From Zanthoxylum bungeanum (taxonomy: Eukaryota; Streptophyta; Magnoliopsida; Sapindales; Rutaceae), in NCBI GenBank assembly GCA_019454045.1, contig SKCR01021139.1, forward strand, positions 1 to 64,000: a DNA stretch of 64,000 bases, read 5' to 3'. Below the pieces are notes generated by a model, which was not told the DNA's origin, ran no database searches, and saw only the letters and a program-made list of their open reading frames with translations. Shown here piece after piece: positions 1 through 10,159 of this stretch (its first letter is position 1; every line of letters begins with the position of its first letter). The translations under genes and the position numbers were made by a program.

Positions 1-235
1 GATAGGGAAACCATCAAAGAGCTTGGAATACAAAAGCTTGGAGCTTCAAGTCTTCTTCCTCCTCTTGGCCGAATCTTCCATCACTTGGAGCTTCTACCAT
101 TTGATCATCTTCTTCATCACAAGGCATTGTAAGTATGATTCCGCCATACTTCATGTTTAAATATATATTCTTTATAGTATTTCACATGCTTAATCTTTGT
201 TTGGGACATATTATAGAAACCAACAATACTGTTCT
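1..235 (+). repeat. Right end of a family B copia LTR
   Basis: This stretch matches the last 225 or so bases of the family B solo LTR at 10486-10710, including the GTAAGTAT motif and the terminal GAAACCAACA. It ends where family A internal sequence resumes at 236. The first bases after it, ATACT, are probably one copy of a 5-bp target duplication, but the other copy lies outside the window. Whether this is a solo LTR or the end of a full element cannot be told. Confidence 0.85.
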
Positions 236-1735
236 AGGCACGAAGTCCTTAATGGAACACAAATAGTTCATCTATTATGAATCTATACCATTAATCTTCA
301 AATACACAAGAACTTCGTATATCGGATAGAGTCAGAAAACAACCTGGGGTATGGGTTTCCGATCTAACCTCATAAAGATGTCAATCTTATGAAGGTATAT
401 CCACCGACTACGTTTTGAGGAAGTGATACGAGGTATCGACTCCCTATTATGGCAAAGTGCCATGAATCCGAAATGGATTCCATGTATAACAACTAAGTAT
501 TGGATACTAGTTGTTGTACCACAAGGCATTGTGCCTATTAGTACATTAACGTCTTCAAGGAAGACATACATGGAAGGCAACATACCAACGTACTAAGCTG
601 GGCTTTTGACGGAAAGGTATCGTTATTAACATTGTGTTAATAACGATTCAACCTTTTACCTGTTGCCAGGTAAATCCATTTTGAAGATGCTTGTAGATAA
701 CTGTATATTTCATTTATGAAATGTGTCAGTTACAATCAAAATCGCTTTCCTGAAAAGGAAACCTTTTGGAGGATGTTACAACATCCTGACGATTTTGAAT
801 AACCGACAAACAAGGTTTGCGGATTATTCGATCCATGTTTGGATTAATGCAAGCATAAGGTTCTTGGAACTGTCGTTTTGAAATAATCATAATGATTTAT
901 GATTTGACTCAAAATGAAATAATTCTTGTGTATATAAGGAGGTTAGTGGGAGAGCGCACTGACAGTTAAATTCCCATAAAGCAATTGGTGAAAGCTTGGC
1001 TTTCATAGATATTCTTTCAATAGAAATTCTCCGTAGAATTCTGGGGAGTAACAACCTTTATTCAAGGAATAAAGATCTACTGGGATAGATTTGGAGTTGT
1101 TAACACTCTCTGGAAATTGTACATTTAAAATGTACTTGTATTGGTGTCTCATACGCTTCGAGCATATGGAGTCACGATCAGGTCAATCCAAGTGATAGTC
1201 ACTGGATTGAAGTTAAGAACATCTGTTAGTATCTTAGAGAACTAAAGATGCTGTCTTAAACTATGGAGAAGGACAACTTGAAGTGACTGGGATCACTGCT
1301 GCAAGTTTCCAAACAGTTAAATACTACGGTACTATAAAGTTTGAATAACGGGACAGTGAGCTGGAAATATTCCGAGCAAGATACTGTTGCCGTATAAACA
1401 ACAAATGCGGATTATTGCTGCAGCTGAGGCAGCAATAGAAACCATTTGGATCGAAAATAAATCTAATTAGATTAGATATAGTTCTTTTAGCAGCTGAGCT
1501 AGGCGTCAGCACAGGCTAAGGAATTAAAGGTCTCATCGACGATCCAGATATATACTTCTATATTCATCTGATTCGTTCGGATCATACATCGTGGTGATGT
1601 GATGATCGTGTAAAACGCGTCAGACGATAATCAAGCAAATCCGCTGACAAAAACCTTTCCTCAGCAATTTGAGCGAACTATACATAGTTCGGGTGTGGGA
1701 CACTTGAGTGACTGGCTATGTGCCAAGTGGGAGAT
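236..1735 (+). pseudogene. pol: Decayed copia pol, RT/RNase H end (element 0, family A)
   Basis: This is the 3' part of a family A internal region and is colinear with 14381-15875 of element 1. The order follows copia pol from the end of integrase through reverse transcriptase to RNase H, for example the degraded RNase H stretch near 1360-1700. No frame stays open for more than a few dozen codons. It ends in the polypurine tract AAGTGGGAGAT just before the LTR at 1736. It shares its lesions with the other family A copies, so the coding capacity was lost before these copies spread. No functional product is expected. Confidence 0.8.
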
Positions 1736-2946
1736 TGTTGGACAAAATGACCCATAGCGTCACTATTTGCGCAGATCATTGTGTTGTTGTAGCAAATTAA
1801 CTATGTGACAAGGAAATTGCACACTCTCATCATTTGTGATTAGATCACCATAGATATATAAATGAAGAGAGGTCCCTATGATTAGTTCCTGGACTGAGAA
1901 TGATATGAGACAGTATCAGTCCCCGAAGGATTAATCATTAAATATCCCTAGCCGGAGTATTATCGAGACTGGACATCGATAATGCGGAATAGGCTAGTAT
2001 TGCACTTGTGTGCGTTGTGAGGGCACAACGACATAGTTCTCATATATATAAGTATTGGATACTTATGCAAGTGCGATAGGAGGTCGGTTGTGTCGATGGT
2101 ACGGGAAACAGCTTCGCTCTGGATAGACCCCTCGGAATCCCATTGGTATTATGACTATGTGTCTATGGGAGGCCGAAATCAAGGTAGGTGTGTATAGTCT
2201 TAACCTGAGACTTGCATCGCTAATGCTTACGACAATCAATATACTTTGGTTGAGGTCGTCTAGGACTCTAACCGGTTCTGTGTACGCCAATGCTGGGTAT
2301 ATTGAGAATCGTAGTGTATTGGATGTGATGTCAAGACGGAAGTATCACTCCAGTCATAGTGGAGATGATGTCACGCAGGATACGGTATTAGTGCTCTTAA
2401 GTGCTGCGCGGCCATCGGGATATTATGACAAGGTCATGTATATCCGATTATAGAGACTAGTTACCAGACATCCGACATGTGCTTCGTACGGGGCAGACAC
2501 TTATCCAGCCCCAGGCCTAGCACGTGACTATCCGATACTGGGCCGATATGCACAATACATTAGTATACTACGCTTGATGTAGATCTTAAATATTCTTAAA
2601 AGGATATGACCGGAGAATTGGGATGACTTGGTGCTTTGCTAGGAGTTGACCTTGTCTCGTAAATCGGTAAAACGTAGTACTTGGTACGTACGTGATTCGG
2701 ATACTCCGACGACCGTATTTACTGCCAACTTATCCGGAGATCTCATGGGTCGCTTCCCGATAATCCACCGATGACGCACAACTCGCACTCTTGAATAATC
2801 TGGGATTATATAGAAGAGAGAGAAAATTAATCTAGGATTAATAACGGAGATATTTTATCTAGGATAAAATATCGTCTAGAGAGAGATAACGATTAATTTG
2901 GAATTAATCGGTAAATTAATATATTCGATATATTAAACGAAATTAG
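1736..2946 (+). repeat. Truncated 3' LTR of element 0 (family A)
   Basis: The LTR starts TGTTGGACAAAATGACCC directly after the polypurine tract and matches 5961 onward. It stops inside the hairpin array, about 1.2 kb into an LTR that is about 2.1 kb when complete. At the break the 7-bp string AAATTAG is shared with the gypsy LTR that follows, which suggests deletion or end joining at microhomology. Confidence 0.88.
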
Positions 2947-4087
2947 TAAACTCAAGCCATAATACAACTAGGCTCCATGCCCGAAAATGTGTTTAAACAA
3001 AAACTTATACAACTAAACTTATAAACAACTCAATTACTTTACAAATAAACTCATAAACAACTTGACTCTTATCCACCCAAGACCTGGTGACTGGCTGACT
3101 GCAACGGCTCCTCAAGCTTTGGTGTCTGTGGTCGACCGATCAGGTCACCAACCTGCAAAACTCAAACATTGTTGTGGTGTGAGTTATAAGACTCAGTAAG
3201 TAACTATGCTCATTCCTTGAGCATCAAACACAAGCAAGGTCTGAATTCGATTTTATATTAATCTGAACATTTTGTGATCATGCACATATATCACCGTCTG
3301 ATTTATTTTTCTGATTCCTTATCCATTTATAAACTTATTACTAGTTACTAGTCTTTCTAACCATTCATACGTGAATTTTAAGCTCTGTTTCTTATTTACA
3401 ATCAACATTTATAATATACTTATTAAGTTCCTATATCTCTAATCATCAAAATAAATTCCATTACGCTTCTGCTGCACTATTCTGTTAACTTATTACTTAC
3501 CTACTTAATTTTTGCTAATCTAGATTGGTTACTTACCATACTTATTTTTATTTTATTTCTTTGAAATATCATCAAATCGGATTATAAAATAATCTTTCTA
3601 TGAAACATCCAGCAAATTAACGTTAACCATATAATCACACGCTAGTATCTTACAAATTGTTCCTTCTATGTAAACATATAATACACACAGGCATCAATCA
3701 TAATCATATAAATATAATCATGCTATCATATTCCAATGTCAACTATATGCATCTCGTACATTAACCATAAAGTATGATTTATATGCATAACCTATAAGCT
3801 GCAATGAACTTTAATTATGCCATGCTTTTTAGAAAATACTTTCTGAAAACCTTTTTCTGAAATACTCTTTTCTGAAATTTTCTTTCTGAAAACTCTTTGC
3901 TGAGAACTTTACTTGAAAAATGGTTTTTGCTTTAAAATTCTGAATCTCTTATAAAAATACTGTTTCTGGAAACTATTTCTAAAATCTGTTTTCTGAAAAC
4001 TGTTTACTAAAATCTGACTTCTGAAAACTATATACTGATGATCTGAAAACTGTGTACTGAAAATCTGAAAACTGATGATACTTGATG

Positions 4088-4270
4088 CCCAGGACAACAG
4101 CTCAACTGCGGCATCTCTGAAAACTGATGGTACTCGATGCCCATGACAACAGCTCAACTGCGGCATCTCTGAGGCTGGTGGTGCCCTACGTCCAGGACAA
4201 CAGCTCAACTGGCAACGTAGAGCTCTACACCCAGGACAACAGCTCAACTGGCAGTGTAGCCACCACTAGA
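4088..4270. repeat. Tandem array in the gypsy LTR
   Basis: The 20-bp core CCAGGACAACAGCTCAACTG, with small changes, recurs four times at steps of about 51, 51 and 40 bp. The same array is at 50440-50570 in the other LTR copy. The array creates a spurious Cys/Pro-rich open frame on the minus strand. A role in transcription is possible but not shown. Confidence 0.75.
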
Positions 4271-5194
4271 ACTGGGGGTGCAGATCAATGCTACCGCCCA
4301 AGCTCTAAACTAGGGACCAGGTACACGATCCTAAGCCGCCATCCTGGCCCTACATGTGCACATGTTCTCTGTATCCGTCAATTCCAACTGTAATAGTTAC
4401 ATACTGGGGTGAGGTTTTAACTCATGCCCCGAAAAACACGAAAACCATGTTTAAAATCTTAAGCTGTAAGGAATATTTTCCGAAATACATTTCTTTCAAA
4501 ACGTTTGAGACTTTTCTTTAAAACCTTTTGAGTTTCAAAAACATTCTCATCTTTAACTCAATTTCTGAAAATCATAACATAAAAATATGCAGATGCATCT
4601 CATGTACATGCATTTATTCATATACAAGAACTCCTCTAAGCATATACAAACTTATCTTTATATTCTATATACTTATTTATCATGCTTAAACTCGTTACAT
4701 ACATGCTACCCAAAATTACATCAATCCACATTGGCATACTGAATTCATTTTCAAAATTAATCCACACACACAAATATATTTATGCTCATGATAATGTGCA
4801 TTAACACTTCTAAAGCCTGCACCTATAGACATTAATCACTAATTTCGTGTTTATTTACATTGATTATGTATTACACGCTTAATGTCATTTATTCATACTT
4901 AACTATTAAGCTTTATCTTTATTAAAATCATACATTGGTATTAATCTCATATTCGCATTATCAAAATCTTACATTCATATCCTCAGTCAATGTTATAACC
5001 CATTTTGAAATCTAATCTCCTTAATAATTTAAAGTTTATTTCCGTCTCATCTACACTTATAATGACCAAAGCGATAACATTGTTACAAGAATGCCTAGCA
5101 CCATTTATGGAGGTTATCAGCAAAATAAGAACAATACGCCATCATCGTGTCCTCTACATCTCTTTATGCATTCTAAGGCATTTCCATTTGCATA

Positions 5195-5933
5195 CCATTC
5201 AACCATATTACCAGTTATTACACAGTTATATATTTTCATCATGTAATGATTTAGACATACAATTAACAAACAAAATAATTGTTTTCATCTCTAAAGCATT
5301 CAACCAAGAGGGTTCCTTTACCCAACCTAGTTCATTTCAATCACAAGTGCCATATTAACATTTATTCTTCCATGTACCATTATTTGAGAATTAAACGTAC
5401 TTCAACATATACATAAATCATTAGTCCCAAATTTCTAATCTAGTGTTTAAAATTTCCTAACCTTACCAATCCCTTCACTGACCCCTCATTTCCCTTAATT
5501 GATTTTCTTTCAATTCTCAAAAGTCTAAAATCAGTTTTGATTACTCTATTACATACCTTAGTAACCCAACGATTATGCCTAAAATGACAACCATTCAACC
5601 ATATTACCAGTTATTACACAATTATATATTTTCATCATGTAATGATTTAGACATACAATTAACAAACAAAATAATTGTTTTCATCTCTAAAGCATTCAAC
5701 CAAGACGGTTCCTCCTTTACCCAACCTAGTTCATTTCAATCACAAGTGCCATATTAACATTTATTCTTCCATGTACCATTATTTGAGAATTAAACGTACT
5801 TCAACATATACACAAATCATTAGTCCCAAATTTCTAATCTAGTGTTTAAAATTTCCTAACCTTACCAATCCCTTCACTGACCCCTCCTTTCCCTTAATTG
5901 ATTTTCTTTCAATTCTCAAAAGTCTAAAATCAG
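5195..5933. repeat. 396-bp tandem duplication inside the gypsy LTR
   Basis: The sequence starting CCATTCAACC at 5195 begins again at 5591 and runs to about 5933. The second LTR (51530-51930) has it only once, so the duplication arose after the LTRs separated. Element 1 is inserted just after it. Confidence 0.85.
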
Positions 5934-7017
5934 TCTAAAAATCCCTTAATTGATTTCCCTTGTTGGATAATATGACCCATAGCGTCACTATTTGTACAGA
6001 TCATAGTGTTGTTGTACAAATTAACTATGTAACAAGGAAATTGCACTCTCATCATTTGTGATTAGATCACCTTAGATATATAAATGAAGAGAAGTCCATA
6101 TGATTAGTTCCAGGATTGAGAATGATATGAGACAGTATCAGTCCACGAAGGATTAATCATTAAATATCCCAAGTCGTAGTATTATCGAGACTGGACATCG
6201 ATAATGCGGAATAGGCTAGTATTGCACTTGTGCGCGTTGTGAGGGCACAACAGCATAGTTCTCATATATTTGGGTATTGGATACTCATGCAAGTGCGATA
6301 GGAGGTTGTGTTTCACCGATGGTACGGGAAACAGCTTCGCTCTGGATAGACCCCTCGGAATCCCATTGGTATTATGACTATGTGTCTATGGGAGTCCGAC
6401 ATCAGGGTAGGTGTGTATGGTCTTAACCTGAGACTTGCATGGCTAATGCTTACGCCAATCAATATACTTTAGTTGAGGTCGTCTAGGACTCTAACCGGTT
6501 CTGTGTACGCCAATGCTGGGTATATTGAGAATCGTAGAGTATTGGGTGTGATGTCAAGACGGAAGTATCACTCCAGTCATAGTGGAGATGATGTCACGCA
6601 GGATACGGTATTAGTGCTCTTAAGTGCTGGCCGGCCATCGGGATATTATGATAAGGTCATGTATATCCGATTATAGAGACTAGTTACCAGACATCCGACA
6701 TGTGCTTCGGACGGGGCAGACACTTATCCAGCCCCAGCCCTAGCACGTGACTATCCGATACTGGGCCGATATACATAATACTTGGTATACTACGCTTGAT
6801 ATAGATCTTAAATATTCTTAGATGAATATGATCGGAGAATTGGGTAGACTTCGTGCTTTGCTAGAAGCCGATCTTGTCTCGTAAATCGGTAGAACGTAGT
6901 ACTTGGTACGTACGTGATTCGGATACTCCGACGACCGTATTTACTGCCGACTTATCCGGGGATCTCATGGGTCACTTCCCGATAATGCACCGATGACGCA
7001 TAACTCGCACTCATTAA

Positions 7018-7316
7018 TAATCTGGGATTATATATAGAAGAGAGAGAAAATTAATCTAGGATTAATTACGGAGATATTTTATCTAGGATAAAATATCGTC
7101 TAAAGAGAGAGAATGATTAATTTGGAATTAATCGGTAAATTAATATATTCGATATATTAAACGAAATTAGATTTCGACGCGGAATTAAAATTAGATTTTA
7201 ATTCGGGCGAACGAATTAATTTAGAATTAATTCGTTAGCGACGTGAATAGTGAATTCGCTAGGCGTAATCATTTAATTACGACGCAACGGAAAACTCGCT
7301 AATTTGGAATTAGCGA
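7018..7316. repeat. Chain of about ten consecutive hairpins in the LTR
   Basis: Near-perfect palindromes follow one another: 7018-7030, 7051-7065, 7073-7097, 7115-7133, 7140-7160, 7162-7176, 7182-7204, 7210-7236, 7264-7281 and 7296-7316. Arms are 5-12 nt. All loops but one are three bases of the form TNG: TGG, TAG, TAG, TGG, TCG, TAG, TAG, TAG, then CATTTA, then TGG. The same chain is in every family A LTR here that is not truncated before it, and a diverged version is in family B. Confidence 0.85.
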
Positions 7317-7379
7317 AACCGAGCCCGAGTGTGATTGCGAGCGCATTCGTATTTCGAATTCGAGTGCGGCAACGCAAGT

Positions 7380-7430
7380 CACATCAAGCGTCAAATCATT
7401 CGTCACATCAAGCGTCAAATCAAACGTCAC
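7380..7430 (-). promoter_or_regulatory. Phased TGACG (as-1-like) motif array
   Basis: CGTCA (TGACG on the minus strand) occurs at 7389, 7401, 7413 and 7425, exactly 12 bp apart, with a TGACT one step further. Twelve base pairs is the spacing of the paired TGACG boxes in the plant as-1 element bound by TGA bZIP factors. The array lies about 180 bp upstream of the TATA box at 7610 and recurs in the other family A LTRs. Function is inferred. Confidence 0.6.
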
Positions 7431-7603
7431 TTTGAGTGATGTGATTGATTGATGTGATTGATTGATTGAAAGACATGTCACTTTAATAAAGTGAAAATGA
7501 ATAGTGATGTGTTTTGGTGAAATAGTGTAAGTTGGTGAGACATTTACCTTTTGATTATTTTATATATTATTTGGTAATTGTTTTAATATATTTTCTTGGA
7601 AAA

Positions 7604-7690
7604 TATATATATAAAGCATTTTTGGAAAATGCTTTGACCAATTTTTAATACACAATTTCTCTCCTCCATTTCTCTCACACATCTCACGCC
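7604..7690 (+). promoter_or_regulatory. Probable LTR core promoter (TATA and pyrimidine patch)
   Basis: TATATATAAAGC (TATAAA at 7610-7615) is followed after about 35 bases by a TCTCTCCTCC-type pyrimidine-rich tract, a usual plant core promoter layout. The other family A LTRs keep a TATATAAAGG-like box at this place. Family B has a TATAAAT box plus CT tract at the matching place. The start site itself cannot be fixed by reading. Confidence 0.5.
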
Positions 7691-7971
7691 CAAAAGGGCT
7701 CTTTTTATTTCTTCTTCATAGCTCACTGCCGTGAGCTTCAAGGGAGGCAATGGGTGTGTTTTGTTGCAAAACAAAAGTGCTAGCACACTTACGAGACTTG
7801 CGAAGGTGTTAGGGAGGTTCACCCATGAGGCGGGATCCGTTCGACGAAGCTCGGAGCTTGGCGAATGACCACTTTCATGCCCAAAACAGTGAGTAAATTC
7901 ACTGCAGTTCACGCCCATTGCAGTGAGGATTTTCAAGTTTTGTTGCTTGCCGCGTCTCACAACCGATCAAT

Positions 7972-7980
7972 GTGAGTATT
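7972..7980 (+). promoter_or_regulatory. Conserved splice-donor-like motif in U5
   Basis: GTGAGTATT, followed by a CGC-rich string, fits the plant 5' splice-site consensus. It is kept in element 3 (27477-27485, minus strand), in the family B solo LTR (GTAAGTAT at 10614-10621) and in the family B element (62391-62399, minus strand). Splicing of the long leader is an inference. Confidence 0.35.
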
Positions 7981-8055
7981 GCGCTACCTCCGTTGATGTA
8001 TTCACATATGTATTTCATTGCTTGTTTGATCTTGGGACCTAGATAAAACCTAACA

Positions 8056-8730
8056 ATGGCATCAAGAGCTATAGGTTCAAGCATGAAAATGTAGGGCTTA
8101 AAATTGGGTATTTTGTATTTGAGCATGATTTTGTGAAATTGGATGATTGAGCATGCTTAATATATGTTGTATTGAAGATTGATTTGATCAATTTCAAGAA
8201 AATGTGTTTGGAACAATTTTCCCCAAATTTGGAGTGTTGGCCGAATGTATGTATAATTTGGAATCCATGGAATTTTTCCATTTTGATTCATTGGATGAGT
8301 TATAATGATGAAGGATGATGTTAATTTGAAGTCAATTAGATTGAATTTTGAATTGAACATAAATCCCCAAATGTATATGTTGGCCGAATTCCATATGCCC
8401 TTTAATGTCTTGGTAATTTTGATTTTTGAACAATTGGATGTGTTGGAAATCATTTAGGATGTTGATTTAATGTCGATTGTGGGTTTGATTGGATTGAAAC
8501 CAAATCGGATATGAAATACTTCCTTGGCCGAGACCTTTAAGCATGTAATGGGTTTGATTTTTTCATTTATGTGTTGGACATGTGATGATGATAATGAACA
8601 TGATTAATTGACTAATTTCATGTTTTGGAAATATTGATTTGGGTGATTAATCATGTAATGCACTTTAGGTAATTAAATTACGAAATTGGATTTGTGTAAT
8701 TTAATGAATTAGGCCTTTAAATTGGATTTG
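8056..8730 (+). other. Element 1 leader, first part (no gene)
   Basis: AT-rich untranslated leader after the primer site. The motif TTGGCCGA occurs near 8238, 8390 and 8522, marking degenerate copies of a unit of about 150 bp. No coding region is seen; the minus-strand open frames here have no recognisable similarity. It is cut at 8730 by the family B solo LTR, and 8726-8730 (ATTTG) is the left target duplication. Confidence 0.7.
8057..8070 (+). other. Primer binding site of element 1
   Basis: TGGCATCAAGAGCT begins two bases after the LTR terminal CA. It resembles the tRNA-Met site TGGTATCAGAGC with a C for T and an extra A. Elements 2 and 3 have the same variant. Confidence 0.65.
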
Positions 8731-9156
8731 TGTTAGACATTATGTCCCATAGCGTCACTGTTTGTAAATGATATTGTATTATTGTACAAAATTAACTATG
8801 TGATAATGAAATTGCCTTTTGCCGTTTTGTAATATTATTTACTTTGACTTATAAATGGCGAAAGTCCATATGATTAGTACCTGGACTGAGAATGATATGA
8901 GACAGTATCAGTCCCCAAAGGTTTAATCATTAAATATCCCTAGTCGTAGTATTATCGAGACTGGACATCGATAATACGGAATAGACTAGTATTGCGCTTG
9001 TGCACGTTGTGAGGGCACAACGGCATAGTTCTCATATATTTAAGTATTGGATACTTATGCAAGTGCGATAGGAGGTTGTGTTTTACCGATGGTACGGAAA
9101 ACAGCTTCGCTCTGGATAGACCCCGCGGAATCCCATTGGTATATGTCTACGTGTCT

Positions 9157-9519
9157 ATGGGAGGCCGCATCAGGGTAGGTGTATATGGTCTTAACCTGAG
9201 ACTTACATCGCTAGTACTTGCGACAATCGGTAAACTTTGGTTTTGGTGGTTGGGGACCTTAACCGGTTCTGTGTACACCTCTTCTGGGTTTATCGAGAAT
9301 CGTAGTGTACTGGATGAGATGTCAAGATGGAAGTATCGCTTCAGACATATGGAGGTGATGATCACGCAGGACACAGAACTAGCACTCTATAAAAGGTTGC
9401 AACCGTTGGGACAATATGACCAGGTCAGGATTGTCCGATTTAAAGAGACTAGTTGCTTGATGTCCGATATATGTTTCGTACGGGGCAGACACATCTCCAG
9501 CCCCAGGCCTAGCATGTGA
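9157..9519 (+). CDS. Open reading frame inside the family B LTR (doubtful gene)
   Basis: An ATG-started frame of about 120 codons lies wholly inside the LTR. The matching frame is open in the two other family B LTRs (55338-55700 and 63481-63843, minus strand). A related frame, about 67 codons after a TAG in most copies, exists in family A LTRs (for example 6473-6676). A/B similarity at protein level includes LTGSVY and IENRSVL. No signal peptide, membrane segment or known domain is recognised. The likelier reading is a non-coding LTR region that happens to be open. Confidence 0.2.
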   Translation: MGGRIRVGVYGLNLRLTSLVLATIGKLWFWWLGTLTGSVYTSSGFIENRSVLDEMSRWKYRFRHMEVMITQDTELALYKRLQPLGQYDQVRIVRFKETSCLMSDICFVRGRHISSPRPSM

Positions 9520-9780
9520 TCATCCGATACTGGATCGATGTTACGCAATACTACGGTATACTACGCCTGATACAGATCTTATTTCCTATAAGAATATTTC
9601 TGGAGAATTGGGTAGGCATGGCGCTTTGCTAGAAGCCAACCTTGTCTTGTAAATCGGTAAAGACGTAGTACGAGGTACGTACGTGTTCGGATTATCCGAC
9701 GACCGTATTTACTGCCAAAATATCCGGAGATCTCTTGGGTCGCTTCCTGAAGATTCACCTATGATATTTGATTCGGACTT

Positions 9781-10061
9781 AATTAATCTTGGATTAATTG
9801 CGGAGAAACTTTATCTTGGATAAAGTGCCTTATTTAGAGAGAGAGAACGATTATTTGGAATTAATCAGTAAGATTATTATATTCGATATAATAATTGAAA
9901 TTGATTTCGACGCGAAATTAAAATTAGATTTTTAATTCGGGCATACGAGTTAATTAAGAATTAATTCGTAAGCGACGTAAATAATAATTTCGCTAGGAGC
10001 GATTATTTATTTAAATCCGATTTAATTAACGTCGCGACGCTAGTTCGGTATTTCGGAAATA
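9781..10061. repeat. Hairpin series in the family B LTR
   Basis: Palindromes at 9781-9799 (8-nt arms, loop TTG), 9808-9826 (8-nt arms, loop TTG), 9873-9895 (10-nt arms, loop TCG), about 9897-9908, about 9957-9980 and about 10045-10063 occupy the same relative places as the family A series. Several arms differ from family A on both sides so that pairing is kept. Confidence 0.75.
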
Positions 10062-10159
10062 TCGAACCCGAACGCGTGAGTGGACGTGGGCCCACTTTCA
10101 TTGGGAAACGTGTGGGGCCCACATGACACTTGTCATTATATGCATTATTTTATTGATAA

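Larger units (their letters stand above)
2947..5960 (-). repeat. Family C gypsy LTR, left fragment
   Basis: Nearly the same sequence as 49038 to about 51870 in the second LTR. It lacks the MITE that sits at 50216-50396 there. It contains a run of TCTGAAAAC-type repeats (about 3840-4085), a short tandem array (4088-4270) and a 396-bp tandem duplication (5195-5933). Open frames here are low-complexity and do not look coding. Confidence 0.85.
5961..8055 (+). repeat. 5' LTR of element 1 (family A)
   Basis: The 2095-bp LTR runs from TGTTGGATAATATGACCC to AAAACCTAACA and is followed by a primer site. In order it holds a TATA-like ATATATAAAT near 6071, a hairpin array (7018-7316), TGACG repeats (7380-7430), a stronger TATA/pyrimidine promoter (7604-7690) and a splice-donor-like motif (7972). 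If the second TATA box is the real one, U3 is about 1.7 kb and R-U5 about 0.4 kb. Confidence 0.9.

Noticed and set aside
332..583. Minus-strand open frame of 83 codons
   Set aside because: It lies antisense to decayed family A pol and recurs with the repeat; no independent coding signal.
3909..4393. Cys/Pro- and Gln/Ser-rich frames on both strands, also at 50331-50700
   Set aside because: They are created by the CCAGGACAACAGCTCAACTG tandem array and have repeat-driven low-complexity composition.
5005..5358. 117-codon plus-strand frame, repeated at 5575-5757 and 51331-51699
   Set aside because: Copies of one stretch of the gypsy LTR; no domain, and the frame follows the duplication rather than selection.
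6065..6085. Early TATA-like box near the LTR start as the main promoter
   Set aside because: Possible, but the box at 7604-7615 has a better downstream pyrimidine patch and a family B counterpart; kept only as an alternative.
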